Shown here piece by piece: positions 44,962 to 53,524 of a stretch of DNA of 64,000 bases (positions are counted from its first letter, which is position 1; the number at the start of each line of letters is the position of its first letter). Both the position numbers and the translations under genes were made by a program. Origin of the DNA: CAYZJD01 sp964483455 (GTDB lineage: Bacteria; Acidobacteriota; Terriglobia; Bryobacterales; Bryobacteraceae); contig CAZACK010000011.1 of assembly GCA_964483455.1 (NCBI GenBank), forward strand, positions 1-64,000, in the 5' to 3' direction. The notes beneath the pieces were generated by a model. It made no database searches. It was not told the DNA's origin and worked only from the letters and a program-made list of their open reading frames with translations.

Positions 44962-46503
44962 TTACAGCGGGATATTCCCGTGCTTTTTCCGCGGCATGGT
45001 GTCCACCTTGTTTTCGAGCATTCGCAAGGCGCGGATAACCTTGGGCCGCGTCTGCCGGGGCTCCATGACGTCATCGACGAAGCCATGCTCGGCGGCGATG
45101 AACGGGTTGGCGAATCGCTCGCGGAACTCGGCGGTTTTCTCCCGCCGCATCGCCTCCTGGTCGGAGGCGGCCGCCAGCTCGCGCCGGTAGACGATGTTCA
45201 CCGCCCCCTCCGGACCCATCACTGCGATTTCCGCGCTCGGCCAGGCGAGGTTCACGTCCGTGCGCACGTGTTTCGATCCCATGACGCAATAGGCGCCTCC
45301 GTATGCCTTGCGCGTGATCACCGTGATCTTCGGCACCGTGGCCTCGGCATAGGCGTAAAGCAGCTTGGCCCCGTGGCGGATGATCCCGCCGAATTCCTGG
45401 TCCGTCCCCGGCAGGAAGCCCGGCACATCTTCAAACGTCAGGATCGGGATGTTGAAAGCGTCGCAGAACCGGACAAACCGCGCCCCCTTGACCGACGAGT
45501 TGATGTCGAGGCAGCCCGCAAGGAACGCCGGCTGATTCGCCACGATGCCGACTGTCCCGCCCTCCAGGCGCGCGAAGCCGACCACGATATTCCGAGCGAA
45601 ATGCTCGTGGACCTCGAAGAACTCGGCGTCGTCCACGACGCGAAGGATCACGTCCTTGATGTCGTAAGGCTGGTTCGATTCCTCCGGAACGATCTCGTCG
45701 AGCCCGGCATCCTCCCGATCGGGCGGATCGTTGGTCGGGCGGCGCGGCGGGTCGTCGCGGTTGTTTGAAGGCAGGTAGGACAGCAGCTCGCGGATCATGC
45801 GGAGACACTCGGCGTCGTCGCCGGCGATGAAATGGCCGACGCCGCTCAGGGTGTTGTGGGTCGCCGGCCCGCCCAGATGCTCCTTGGTGACATCCTCGTG
45901 TGTCACCGTTTTGATGACGTCCGGCCCGGTGACGAACATGTAGCTGGTCCGGTCGACCATGAAGACGAAGTCGGTGATCGCCGGCGAATACACAGCGCCG
46001 CCGGCGCACGGCCCCATGATGGCCGAGATCTGCGGCACCACCCCGCTGGCCAGCGTGTTGCGGAGGAAGATGTCGGCGTAGCCGCCGAGCGACAGCACGC
46101 CCTCCTGGATGCGGGCGCCGCCGGAGTCGTTCAGGCCGATCAGCGGCGCGCCGTTCATGAGCGCCAGGTCCATGACCTTGCAAATCTTCCGCGCATTCGC
46201 CTCCGACAGCGATCCGCCGAACACGGTGAAATCCTGCGCGAAGACGTACACCAGGCGGCCGTCGATCCGCCCGTAGCCGGTGACAAAGCCGTCGCCGTCG
46301 ATGACCTGCTCGTCCATGCCAAAGTCGCGGCAGCGGTGGCGGACGAGCTTATCGGTCTCCTCGAACGAGCCCTCGTCGAGGAGCAACTCGATGCGCTCGC
46401 GCGCGGAGAGCTTTCCTTCCTTGTGCTGCCGCTCGCGCCGTTCCGCGCCGCCCCCGGCTTCGGCGGCGGCATGCCGGCGGCGGAGTTCCTCGAGGCGATT
46501 CAT
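44962..46503 (-). CDS. Acyl-CoA carboxylase carboxyltransferase (beta) subunit, PccB-like
   Basis: The 513-residue protein has the two crotonase-like halves of carboxyltransferases. The first has SARERIELLLDEGSFEE, FAQDFTVFGGSLSEANARKICKVMDLA, LIGLNDSGGARIQEG and MGPCAGGAVYSPAITDF. The second has FEDVPGFLPGTDQEFGGIIRHGAKLLYA, ITRKAYGGAYCVMGSKH and WPSAEIAVMGPEGAV. It fits propionyl-CoA carboxylase beta or the methylmalonyl-CoA decarboxylase alpha subunit. It transfers CO2 between biotin and acyl-CoA. No biotin carboxylase or carrier gene is adjacent. Confidence 0.92.
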   Translation of the reverse strand: MNRLEELRRRHAAAEAGGGAERRERQHKEGKLSARERIELLLDEGSFEETDKLVRHRCRDFGMDEQVIDGDGFVTGYGRIDGRLVYVFAQDFTVFGGSLSEANARKICKVMDLALMNGAPLIGLNDSGGARIQEGVLSLGGYADIFLRNTLASGVVPQISAIMGPCAGGAVYSPAITDFVFMVDRTSYMFVTGPDVIKTVTHEDVTKEHLGGPATHNTLSGVGHFIAGDDAECLRMIRELLSYLPSNNRDDPPRRPTNDPPDREDAGLDEIVPEESNQPYDIKDVILRVVDDAEFFEVHEHFARNIVVGFARLEGGTVGIVANQPAFLAGCLDINSSVKGARFVRFCDAFNIPILTFEDVPGFLPGTDQEFGGIIRHGAKLLYAYAEATVPKITVITRKAYGGAYCVMGSKHVRTDVNLAWPSAEIAVMGPEGAVNIVYRRELAAASDQEAMRREKTAEFRERFANPFIAAEHGFVDDVMEPRQTRPKVIRALRMLENKVDTMPRKKHGNIPL

Positions 46504-46640
46504 TGAGTGATTCTCTCAGAAGCCGGGAAGTCGCCCGGCCCGTGCAGCCGTACATCGTTGCCAACCAGACGCAACATTCGAAGCACTTCCTCCGAGGAAC
46601 GAATACCTGCTCATCATTCCCTTCTCGCCCCGTGCTACCG

Positions 46641-47558
46641 TCAAGGCGCTGCGAAGTATCCTCGTCTCGCCAGCACCTGGGCTTTACGGTACCGCTTTCG
46701 GGCCTCGGGCGACAAATCGACGCGGATGCGGCGGAACGAGCCGGGCTGGGCTTCGGGAGCGCGATAATGCAGGCTGTAGCGCGTGCGGAGGCGTTCGATC
46801 AACTGGAAAAAGGCTCTGTCCGCCCGCTCGGCCTTGGTGGCTTCGCCTCCCGTCTCCTCGGCCAGGCTAAACACGTCGGGCGGCGTGAAATCGGGATTCC
46901 GAAGCTCGCCCGGCTTTGGCGGTTTGGGCCGTCCGACCTGGCCGACGACCATCGCGTAGAGAACACAGTCGGCCTCGGACAGCGCGCGCAGCACCTCTTC
47001 GTCCGGCGTGCGGTAGTTCAGCCCCTGGTTGTCGGTGACGATCAGGATCGCCCGGCGCCCTCTGCCCTGCTGGTGGCCGCGGACATATCCCGCGGCCGCG
47101 AGCAGCGCCTCGTTGATCGCTGTTCCCGCTCCCAGGTCGCGCTCGTAGACGGCGCTTTTCAATTCGCGCGCGACTTCGGAGAAATCCCCGGTGAACTCCT
47201 CCCGGATTTCCGCCCGGCGCGCGAACAGCATCACCGCCACGCGGTCGCCCGCACCAAGCTGCTTGAGCGCATCCCGCCCCACCGCCGCGATCTGCTCCAG
47301 GTAGTGCGTCACGCTGCCGCTCACGTCGAGCAGCAGGAGAAGGTCCACCGGCTCCGACTCCCGGCCGAAGAAGTCGATCGTTTGCCGCTGATCTTCGTCG
47401 TAGACGACGAAGTCGCCGCGGCTCAGCTCGCCGACGAGCCTCTTGCCCTCCACCACCAGCGCGTCCACCCTTACCACCGTGACGTCCGCCCGGAACACCG
47501 CAGTCTCTTCCTGGGCGAAGCCCGAGGAGGCGAGTAGTAGGATGAGAAACATCCCCAT
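46641..47558 (-). CDS. Exported VWFA-related (acidobacterial type) protein
   Basis: The 305-residue protein has a short signal peptide (MGMFLILLLASSGFAQ), a beta segment with FRADVTVVRVDALVVEGKRLVGELSRGDFVVYDEDQ, and a von Willebrand A domain with MIDAS-like DVSGSV, GAGTAINEAL and TDNQ. It matches the 'VWFA-related acidobacterial domain' pattern, which supports the taxonomic guess. Role unknown. ATG 47558 (or ATG 47552) is head to head with selB, and the two start codons share CATG at 47556-47559. Confidence 0.87.
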   Translation of the reverse strand: MGMFLILLLASSGFAQEETAVFRADVTVVRVDALVVEGKRLVGELSRGDFVVYDEDQRQTIDFFGRESEPVDLLLLLDVSGSVTHYLEQIAAVGRDALKQLGAGDRVAVMLFARRAEIREEFTGDFSEVARELKSAVYERDLGAGTAINEALLAAAGYVRGHQQGRGRRAILIVTDNQGLNYRTPDEEVLRALSEADCVLYAMVVGQVGRPKPPKPGELRNPDFTPPDVFSLAEETGGEATKAERADRAFFQLIERLRTRYSLHYRAPEAQPGSFRRIRVDLSPEARKRYRKAQVLARRGYFAAP

Positions 47559-49428
47559 GCGGAACATTATCGTCGGCACGGCGGGGCACATCGACCATGG
47601 CAAGACCGCGCTGGTGAAGGCCCTGACCGGCATCGACACCGACCGTCTGGAGGAGGAGAAGCGGCGCGGCATCTCGATCGACCTCGGCTTCGCGAATCTC
47701 GAGCTGCCCGGCGGCCTCCGCATCGGCTTCGTCGACGTACCCGGCCACGAGCGATTCGTCAAGAAGATGCTGGCGGGCGTGAGCGGGATCGATCTGCTGT
47801 TGCTGGTCATCGCCGCCGACGAGGGGATCATGCCCCAGACCCGGGAGCACTTCGACATCTGCCGGCTGCTGGGGATCTCGAAAGGCATCGTGGTACTGAC
47901 CAAGGCAGACCTGGTGGAGCCGGACATGCTGGAGCTGGTCCGGCTGGAAGCCGAGGAGTTCGTCGCAGGCTCCTTCCTGGCCGGGGCGCCGGTGGTAGCC
48001 GTCAGTTCTCTGACGGGCCTGGGCCTCGACGAGTTGCGGCGTGTGCTGGCGGAGTCCGCTGCCTCCGTGGCCCCCAAGGACGAGGCTGGATACTTCCGGC
48101 TGCCGATTGACCGGGCGTTTTCCATGCGTGGTTTCGGCACGGTGATCACCGGGACGCTGGTCTGCGGTTCGGTCGCCAGGGAGCAGGAAGTGGAACCGCA
48201 CCCCGGAGGCCGCCGCCTGCGGGTGCGCGGGATTCAGGTGCACGGGCGCGCCGAGGATCGGGCGGTCGCCGGCCAGCGGACCGCTCTGAATCTTGCCGGC
48301 GCCGACGCCTCGGAATTGCGCCGCGGAATGGCGCTCGCCGAGCCCGGCCGCTTCCGGTCCACGCAACTCGTCGACTGCGCGTTCGAGTTGCTCTCCTCGG
48401 CGAAGCCGCTGAAGCACCGCGCTCCGATCCATTTCCACGCCGGTTCGGCCGAGGTGGAGGCGGAGATCCGGTGGCTGGACGGCTCGGAAACGCTGCGGCC
48501 GGGGGGCCGCGCCTATGCGCGCATCGTGCTGCGGGAGCCGATACTGCTGCTTCCGGGCGACCGCTTCATCGCGCGGATGTTCTCGCCGGTGGTCACGATC
48601 GGCGGCGGCGTGGTGCTGGATGCGGGGGGTCATCGTTACCGGAAAAGCGAGAATGCCGCAACGCGCCTCCGGGTTCTCGAGCACGGACCGGTTCAGGATC
48701 GGATCGCGCTCCTGGTGCGAGAATCGGCCCACGGCCTGACCGTGTCCGAACTGATCGCGCGCACCGGGCTTGCCGAGCGCGAGATCCTCGCCGCGGCCCG
48801 CTCCGGCCGCTTTGTCTTCCTGGAGCAGCCTGAGCGCCTGCTGGCCGACATGGAGTGGTTCTCAGGCGCCGCGCGCAAGCTGATTGGCGTCCTCAAGCGA
48901 TTCCACACGCAGAATCCACTGTTGCCCGGGCTCTCCAAAGAGGAATTGCGGCGCAGAGAATTGCCCGAGGCGCCGCCGTTCCTCCTGGACGCGATCCTCG
49001 CGCAAACCCGGGAGATCGTGGCCGAGGGTGAGTTGTTGCGACACACAAGCCACAGGCTCGCCCTGAAGCAGGATGAAGAGCAGGCGCTCGCGGCGATCGA
49101 GGGCGCTTTTGAGCGCTCCGGGCTGGCTGTGCCGACCACGCAGGAGGTGCTCGCCAAGTCCGGTGTCGAGGCGGGCCGGGCGAGATCCCTCCTCCAGATC
49201 CTGATCCGCGACAAGCGCCTGGTTCGCGTCGGCGAGGACCTGGTCTTCCACGCCGGCGCTCTGGGCTCGCTCAAGGAGAAACTGGCCGCGCGGCGCGGCC
49301 AGCGCTTCAGCGTGCCGGCGTTCAAGGACTGGACGGGCGTGTCGCGGAAGTACGCCATCCCCCTGCTCGAGTATCTCGACCGCGAGCGGGTCACGCGGAG
49401 GGTGGGCGAGGAACGGGTGGTCTTGTAG
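47557..49428 (+). CDS. selB: Selenocysteine-specific elongation factor SelB
   Basis: The 623-residue protein has a GTPase domain: GTAGHIDHGKTALVKALTG (P loop), RRGISIDLGFA (switch I, differing from EF-Tu), DVPGHERFVKKMLAG and TKAD. Two beta-barrel domains follow, then C-terminal winged helices (about 430-620; GVSRKYAIPLLEYLDRERVTRR at the end) that bind the SECIS RNA. It delivers Sec-tRNA to UGA codons, so the organism should make selenoproteins. ATG 47557 begins MRNIIVGTAGH; ATG 47542 is an alternative with AGGAGG 11 nt upstream, and would overlap the VWFA gene. No selA, selC or selD is in the window. Confidence 0.93.
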   Translation: MRNIIVGTAGHIDHGKTALVKALTGIDTDRLEEEKRRGISIDLGFANLELPGGLRIGFVDVPGHERFVKKMLAGVSGIDLLLLVIAADEGIMPQTREHFDICRLLGISKGIVVLTKADLVEPDMLELVRLEAEEFVAGSFLAGAPVVAVSSLTGLGLDELRRVLAESAASVAPKDEAGYFRLPIDRAFSMRGFGTVITGTLVCGSVAREQEVEPHPGGRRLRVRGIQVHGRAEDRAVAGQRTALNLAGADASELRRGMALAEPGRFRSTQLVDCAFELLSSAKPLKHRAPIHFHAGSAEVEAEIRWLDGSETLRPGGRAYARIVLREPILLLPGDRFIARMFSPVVTIGGGVVLDAGGHRYRKSENAATRLRVLEHGPVQDRIALLVRESAHGLTVSELIARTGLAEREILAAARSGRFVFLEQPERLLADMEWFSGAARKLIGVLKRFHTQNPLLPGLSKEELRRRELPEAPPFLLDAILAQTREIVAEGELLRHTSHRLALKQDEEQALAAIEGAFERSGLAVPTTQEVLAKSGVEAGRARSLLQILIRDKRLVRVGEDLVFHAGALGSLKEKLAARRGQRFSVPAFKDWTGVSRKYAIPLLEYLDRERVTRRVGEERVVL

Positions 49429-49532
49429 CAGTCGTTTTGGTGTCCCGTCCCGGCAAGTTCTGGCCTGGAACCGCCGGGCCAAATTGGCGGCAGACCAACA
49501 TCAATCGGCTGTTCACGCGCAAGAGGGCTTGC

Positions 49533-50891
49533 CTAATTGCGCCCGGAGGGCACCCGATTCAGGTCAAGCAGATGCAACCGGCTTGAGGTCGGCCGTCCCG
49601 CGCCGCGCCCGATCTGCGCGAGGCCCCGCATCAGGTCCGGTGAGAGGGCGCGACGAAACACAGCGACCCCACCGTAGGCAGCGGTGTTTCCCGGTGACCG
49701 GCTGCTCTTGATCACCCGACCGATGGAAAAGGGGGCTCCATCCTTGGCGCCCGGCGGAGCGTACAGGTCGTGGCCGAACCAGTAGGGATTGACCTTCAGC
49801 GCCACCAGCTCCCGGTTCGCCAACTGCCAGCCGCCGCCCGTCTGGGCAACGTAGGTTTCCCGGACTTTGGTGAACTCGAAATGCTTGAGCACCACTCTAC
49901 TCGTCATGGATTCCGACTCCACGCGTTCCTCCACCAGGCGTGTTTCCGGCGGTTCGTAATACCGGTCTCTGGGATAGTCGGGGAGTTCGCCTTCCTGAAC
50001 TCCAGGTAGCTTCGCAAGCTGGGCCTGCGTCCAGCCGTGGGCGGGCCAGCGGAAGAAGGGGTGGGTAGCCGGGTCCTCGATCCAATTCTCTTCGGAGCGG
50101 CCGTTCAGGTAGGCCGTCAAGGCGTCGGCTGCGTTGTCGAAAACGAAGCCGGCAACCGACCACTCCTCGCCGTCCTCGCCGGCGGAAGCCACCGGCATCC
50201 TCTCCCTGGTCACAGCCAGATTGCGGGCGTACTTGTCCCCGAACGACGAGCCGCCGTTTTCGGAGACATGCGCCGCCGGCGCGCCGGGGTTCGCGGCCAG
50301 TCCGGCGAACAGCGCATACTGCCTTCTTCCTGCCTGAACGACTGCGGCGCGGTCGTCCGTGGGAGTGATGTCGGTTCCCTCGTGCCAGATTCCCGCCAGC
50401 ACATGGTCGCCTTCCTGGTGCGCCACCCACACGACCATGGAGACCGAGGCTCCCGGGCCCTTTACATCCAGGGGCGAGTCGTGCAACTCGGAGCGGGGCA
50501 CCAGAAGAACGGGCAGAAAGTCATCCTCCTTCTCCCTTCGAAAAAGAACGGCTTGGCCGAAAGGGCCGCGGCCGGCGAGCGGGAAATCCTGGTAAGTCGC
50601 TTCACGGCCGCGGCCCCAGAAGTCCCGTATGATGTTGCGCGCCTCGAGCGGGTAGCGTCGCGGATCATCCGGCGCGGTGTGGGCGACGAATCGTCCCTTC
50701 CCGCCGGGTCCGTCTTCCCGATGCACGAAGTCCCACAAAGCCACGAACCCTGGGACTTGCTTGACGGCCTCTACGCGCCGGCGGTATTCGTCATGCACGC
50801 TCCCGGCGGAGAGCGGCAGCGGGACAGCCGGAACAAGGAAGAGCAGGAACAGTCGAGCGATGATTCCGGGGACCGGCGGCAAATGCCTCAT
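49533..50891 (-). CDS. Secreted protein of unknown function (possible LamG-like fold)
   Basis: The 452-residue protein has a signal peptide (IIARLFLLFLVPAVPLPLSAG). The mature part contains FVALWDFVHREDG, a middle region with VSMVVWVAHQEGDHVLAGIWHEGTD and FDNAADALTAYLNG, and a late GGVAVFRRALSPDLMRGL. The pattern 'VALWDF...VSMVVWV...YLNG...VAVFRRALS' is like LamG/concanavalin-type sandwich proteins. I do not recognise a named family. It is convergent with selB. Confidence 0.7.
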   Translation of the reverse strand: MRHLPPVPGIIARLFLLFLVPAVPLPLSAGSVHDEYRRRVEAVKQVPGFVALWDFVHREDGPGGKGRFVAHTAPDDPRRYPLEARNIIRDFWGRGREATYQDFPLAGRGPFGQAVLFRREKEDDFLPVLLVPRSELHDSPLDVKGPGASVSMVVWVAHQEGDHVLAGIWHEGTDITPTDDRAAVVQAGRRQYALFAGLAANPGAPAAHVSENGGSSFGDKYARNLAVTRERMPVASAGEDGEEWSVAGFVFDNAADALTAYLNGRSEENWIEDPATHPFFRWPAHGWTQAQLAKLPGVQEGELPDYPRDRYYEPPETRLVEERVESESMTSRVVLKHFEFTKVRETYVAQTGGGWQLANRELVALKVNPYWFGHDLYAPPGAKDGAPFSIGRVIKSSRSPGNTAAYGGVAVFRRALSPDLMRGLAQIGRGAGRPTSSRLHLLDLNRVPSGRN

Positions 50892-51024
50892 GGCCTTACA
50901 TTATCCACGGCGGGCGCGTCGAGGAGGTCGCCGGGCGAATTTGGTGAATGATGAATGAGGGGCTTGGCGGCAAGAGTCGAGTACCCCGGTTGACAATAGG
51001 CGAAGAAAAAGCGAAAATACACTC

Positions 51025-52014
51025 GTGCCCGCCGAGCCGCAGCCGCTGGTCGGAATCGCGCGCCTCGCCGCCGAAGCTCCGCTGCTCGAAGCCAAGCGGA
51101 CCGTCGAGTACCAAGAACTGCCGGCCCGCAGCCTGCTGAACCGTTGCTCCAGCCCTCGCATGCCCTTCCATTGGACCATCAACCCATACCGCGGCTGCGA
51201 GTTCGGCTGCCGGTATTGCTATGCGCGCTACACGCACGAGTTCATGGAGCTGCGGCAGCCGGAGGACTTCGAGGACAAGATTTTCGCGAAGAGGTTTTCG
51301 CCGCGGGCCTTACGGGAGGAACTGAAGCGGGTGAGAGCCGGTGAGGAAATCGCCATCGGAACGGCGACCGACCCCTACCAACCCGCCGAACGCAGATTCA
51401 AGATCACGGGAGGTGTCGTGGCGGTGCTCGCCGGCGTGGAGGGACACCGGCTCTCGATCACCACCAAGTCCGATCTGGTCGTGCGTGACATCGACCTGCT
51501 TCAGCGGATCGCGCGGGCGAACGTGCTCCATGTCAACATCACCATCACCACGCTGGACGCCGGGCTGGCTCGCCTGCTGGAGCCGCGCGCGCCGCGGCCG
51601 GACCTGCGCCTGTCGGCGATCCGGCGCCTGGCCGAGTCCGGCCTGTCTGTCGGTGTTTTTCCGAACCCGATCATGCCGCTGCTGACCGACAGCGAGCGGA
51701 GCCTGGACGCGTTGGCGTTCGCGGCCGCGGCGGCGGGCGCGCAGTACTTCGGCGGCGGCGTTCTGTTCCTGAAGCCCTGCGCACAGGCCGTGTTCCTGCC
51801 GTTGCTGGGCCGGCATTTCCCCCACCTGGCGCGGCGCTACCGGGAGCGTTTTGCCCGCAGCGCCTTCCTTCGCGGCGGCTACACGGAAATGATCAAGGAG
51901 CGACTGGCGCGCATCCGCGCCCGGCACGGCCTGGCGGCCCAGCCGACGGACTACTGTCCGGAGAACTGGCCGGCGGACCCTCAGGGGGAGCTTTTCCCGC
52001 CCGACGCCGCCTGA
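51025..52014 (+). CDS. Radical SAM protein (Rv2578c/SplB-like family)
   Basis: The 329-residue protein has the radical SAM cysteines in NPYRGCEFGCRYCYARYTHEF (C-x3-C-x2-C). GTATDPYQPAERRFKITGG, ITTKSDLVVRDIDLL and NITITTLDAGLARLLEPRAPRPDLRL follow, as in the SplB-like/Rv2578c group. It binds a [4Fe-4S] cluster and cleaves SAM. Its substrate is unknown; similarity to spore photoproduct lyase does not prove DNA repair. The start is GTG 51025. A decayed gene follows. Confidence 0.87.
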   Translation: MPAEPQPLVGIARLAAEAPLLEAKRTVEYQELPARSLLNRCSSPRMPFHWTINPYRGCEFGCRYCYARYTHEFMELRQPEDFEDKIFAKRFSPRALREELKRVRAGEEIAIGTATDPYQPAERRFKITGGVVAVLAGVEGHRLSITTKSDLVVRDIDLLQRIARANVLHVNITITTLDAGLARLLEPRAPRPDLRLSAIRRLAESGLSVGVFPNPIMPLLTDSERSLDALAFAAAAAGAQYFGGGVLFLKPCAQAVFLPLLGRHFPHLARRYRERFARSAFLRGGYTEMIKERLARIRARHGLAAQPTDYCPENWPADPQGELFPPDAA

Positions 52015-52037
52015 GGAATCCTCTCAACATTTCGAGC

Positions 52038-52429
52038 CGCCGCGCAGTATATATCCAGGCAGCCCAAGAGAGCATTCCCAAGGAACTGGAGCCGGTGACC
52101 AAACAACTCAAGGGCCTCTTCACCTACCAGGGTTCCGCTTGGTGGACCCCACGGTCGTCCGAGCCCGAGACGGCAGGCCGGCGAGCGCCTCGGCGATCGG
52201 GACTGGCGCGGGGCTCGCTGCGGAGTCCACAAGGAAGATCTTCAATGACGTTGACTGTGGCCCCGTAAGAGTCTTTGCGGATGCCCAGGCCGGAGCCTTG
52301 AATTACCACGTGACCGGTTTCGGAACGGACATCGACGTCCGCGAAGGCCAGGAAGTCGCTGTCGGCAAGGCCAACATCGGCGGCGCCAACGCCATGATCC
52401 TGGTGGTCACGGTCAAGGTCGTGGGCTGA
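52038..52429 (+). pseudogene. Frameshifted, 5'-truncated remnant of a small acidobacterial hypothetical protein
   Basis: Frame one (52038-about 52130) reads RRAVYIQAAQESIPKELEPV followed by TKQLKGLFTYQG. After a one-base shift the second frame (about 52130-52429) continues FRLVDPTVVRARDGRPASAS...YHVTGFGTDIDVREGQEVAVGKANIGGANAMILVVTVKVVG. The two parts read as one protein split by an indel. No start codon or signal peptide precedes it; the 5' end abuts the radical SAM gene. The family (FRL(V/L)D..V.RARDG then GTDIDVREGQ..VVGK) seems familiar from acidobacterial genomes, by memory only. Confidence 0.6.
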
Positions 52430-52487
52430 CAATCTTTACATCGCAGAGTACTTGACACAATTCCCCGGGATCGGCTATTCTCGTTCC

Positions 52488-53102
52488 ATGGGCCGAGTCC
52501 AGCCGATCCGCCCTTCCCCGGACGCCCCCATCGCGATGCACGACCACGCGATGGAGAACATCCGCTTCATCCGCGAGACGATGGAGGGCGCTTCCTCGTT
52601 CACCGCGGTACCGGGCATCGGCGGCGTGGTGATGGGCCTGACCGCGTTTGCCGCCGCTCCGGCCGCCGCCCGGCAGCCGAGCCTGGAACGCTGGCTGGCC
52701 GTCTGGATGGGAAGCGCGGTGATCGCCTTCGCCATCGGCGTGTTCGCCATGGTCCGCAAGGCGCGGTCCGGGAAACTGCCGCTGCTCACACAGCCTGGCC
52801 GGAAATTCGCGCTCGGCCTAGCGCCGGCGCTGGTTGTGGCCGGACTCCTGACGGTTTTTCTTTACCGCATCGGGCTGACCGATCCGCTCCCCGGCGTCTG
52901 GCTCCTCTTGTACGGCACTGCTGTGATGGCGGCCGGCGCCTTCTCCGTCCGGGTCGTGCCGGCCATGGGTTTCTGCTTTCTGGTCCTCGGCGCCGCGGCG
53001 CTGTTTGCGCCCGCGGCCTGGGCCAACTGGTTTCTCGCCGCCGGCTTCGGCGGCCTTCACGTCCTGTTCGGGAGCATCATTGCCAGGAGGTACGGTGGCT
53101 AA
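52488..53102 (+). CDS. Polytopic membrane protein paired with a winged-helix regulator
   Basis: The 204-residue protein has a short cytoplasmic helix with HDHAMENIRFIRETMEGASSFTAVPG, then about six membrane helices (GGVVMGLTAFAAAP, LAVWMGSAVIAFAIGVFAMV, FALGLAPALVVAGLLTVFL, and others). The 'ENIRFIRETMEGASSFTAVPGIGG' segment is typical of acidobacterial two-gene sets with a regulator; I know no function. Its stop overlaps the GTG of the regulator gene by 8 nt, so they are coupled. ATG 52488 is chosen. Confidence 0.75.
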   Translation: MGRVQPIRPSPDAPIAMHDHAMENIRFIRETMEGASSFTAVPGIGGVVMGLTAFAAAPAAARQPSLERWLAVWMGSAVIAFAIGVFAMVRKARSGKLPLLTQPGRKFALGLAPALVVAGLLTVFLYRIGLTDPLPGVWLLLYGTAVMAAGAFSVRVVPAMGFCFLVLGAAALFAPAAWANWFLAAGFGGLHVLFGSIIARRYGG

Positions 53103-53466
53103 ACAGAGCACGCTTCGCAAGGAAAACGCGACGAAAGGGGCCGCGCCGGTCCTCGATCTGGGCGTGTTGTCGCCACCCGATCTCGACCGCCTGATCCACG
53201 AGCGTATGCGCCTCGGCATCGTCAGCGCCCTGGCCGCCAACGAAGCCCTGACGTTCAACGACCTCAAGCGCCTGCTCAAGACCTCGGACGGGAACCTCAG
53301 CGTGCACGCGCGAAAGCTCGAGGAGGGGCACTACATCACCTGCACAAAGTCGTTCGCGGGCCGGATGCCCCGGACGGAGTACCGCCTCACCCCGGCGGGC
53401 CGCCGCGCGTTCGAGAAGTACCTGGCGCACATGGAAGCCCTCATCGAGGCCATGCGCGACCGCTGA
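53095..53466 (+). CDS. Winged-helix DNA-binding protein (MarR/ArsR-like, transcriptional regulator)
   Basis: The 123-residue protein has LIHERMRLGIVSALAANEALTFNDLKRLLKTSDGNLSVHARKLEEGHYI, followed by a wing with YRLTPAGRRAFEKYLAHMEAL. This is the small 'winged helix DNA-binding domain' family (PF13601 type). The start is GTG 53095 with AGGAGG 4 nt upstream, overlapping the membrane protein gene. Pairing with a membrane protein suggests they control a shared process, perhaps autoregulated. Confidence 0.85.
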   Translation: MAKQSTLRKENATKGAAPVLDLGVLSPPDLDRLIHERMRLGIVSALAANEALTFNDLKRLLKTSDGNLSVHARKLEEGHYITCTKSFAGRMPRTEYRLTPAGRRAFEKYLAHMEALIEAMRDR

Positions 53467-53524
53467 GGGAACCCATTTTTGATCTTGCCTTTGGATTTCT
53501 TGATTCTCAATTTGAACCTTTGTT

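Noticed and set aside
47557..49428. Selenoprotein genes read through UGA in this window
   Set aside because: selB suggests selenocysteine use, but I saw no gene here interrupted by an in-frame TGA with family similarity continuing beyond it. The broken genes need frame changes instead.
51025..52014. Spore photoproduct lyase
   Set aside because: The cysteine motif and some segments are similar, but the protein fits the wider Rv2578c-like radical SAM group, and no sporulation genes are present.
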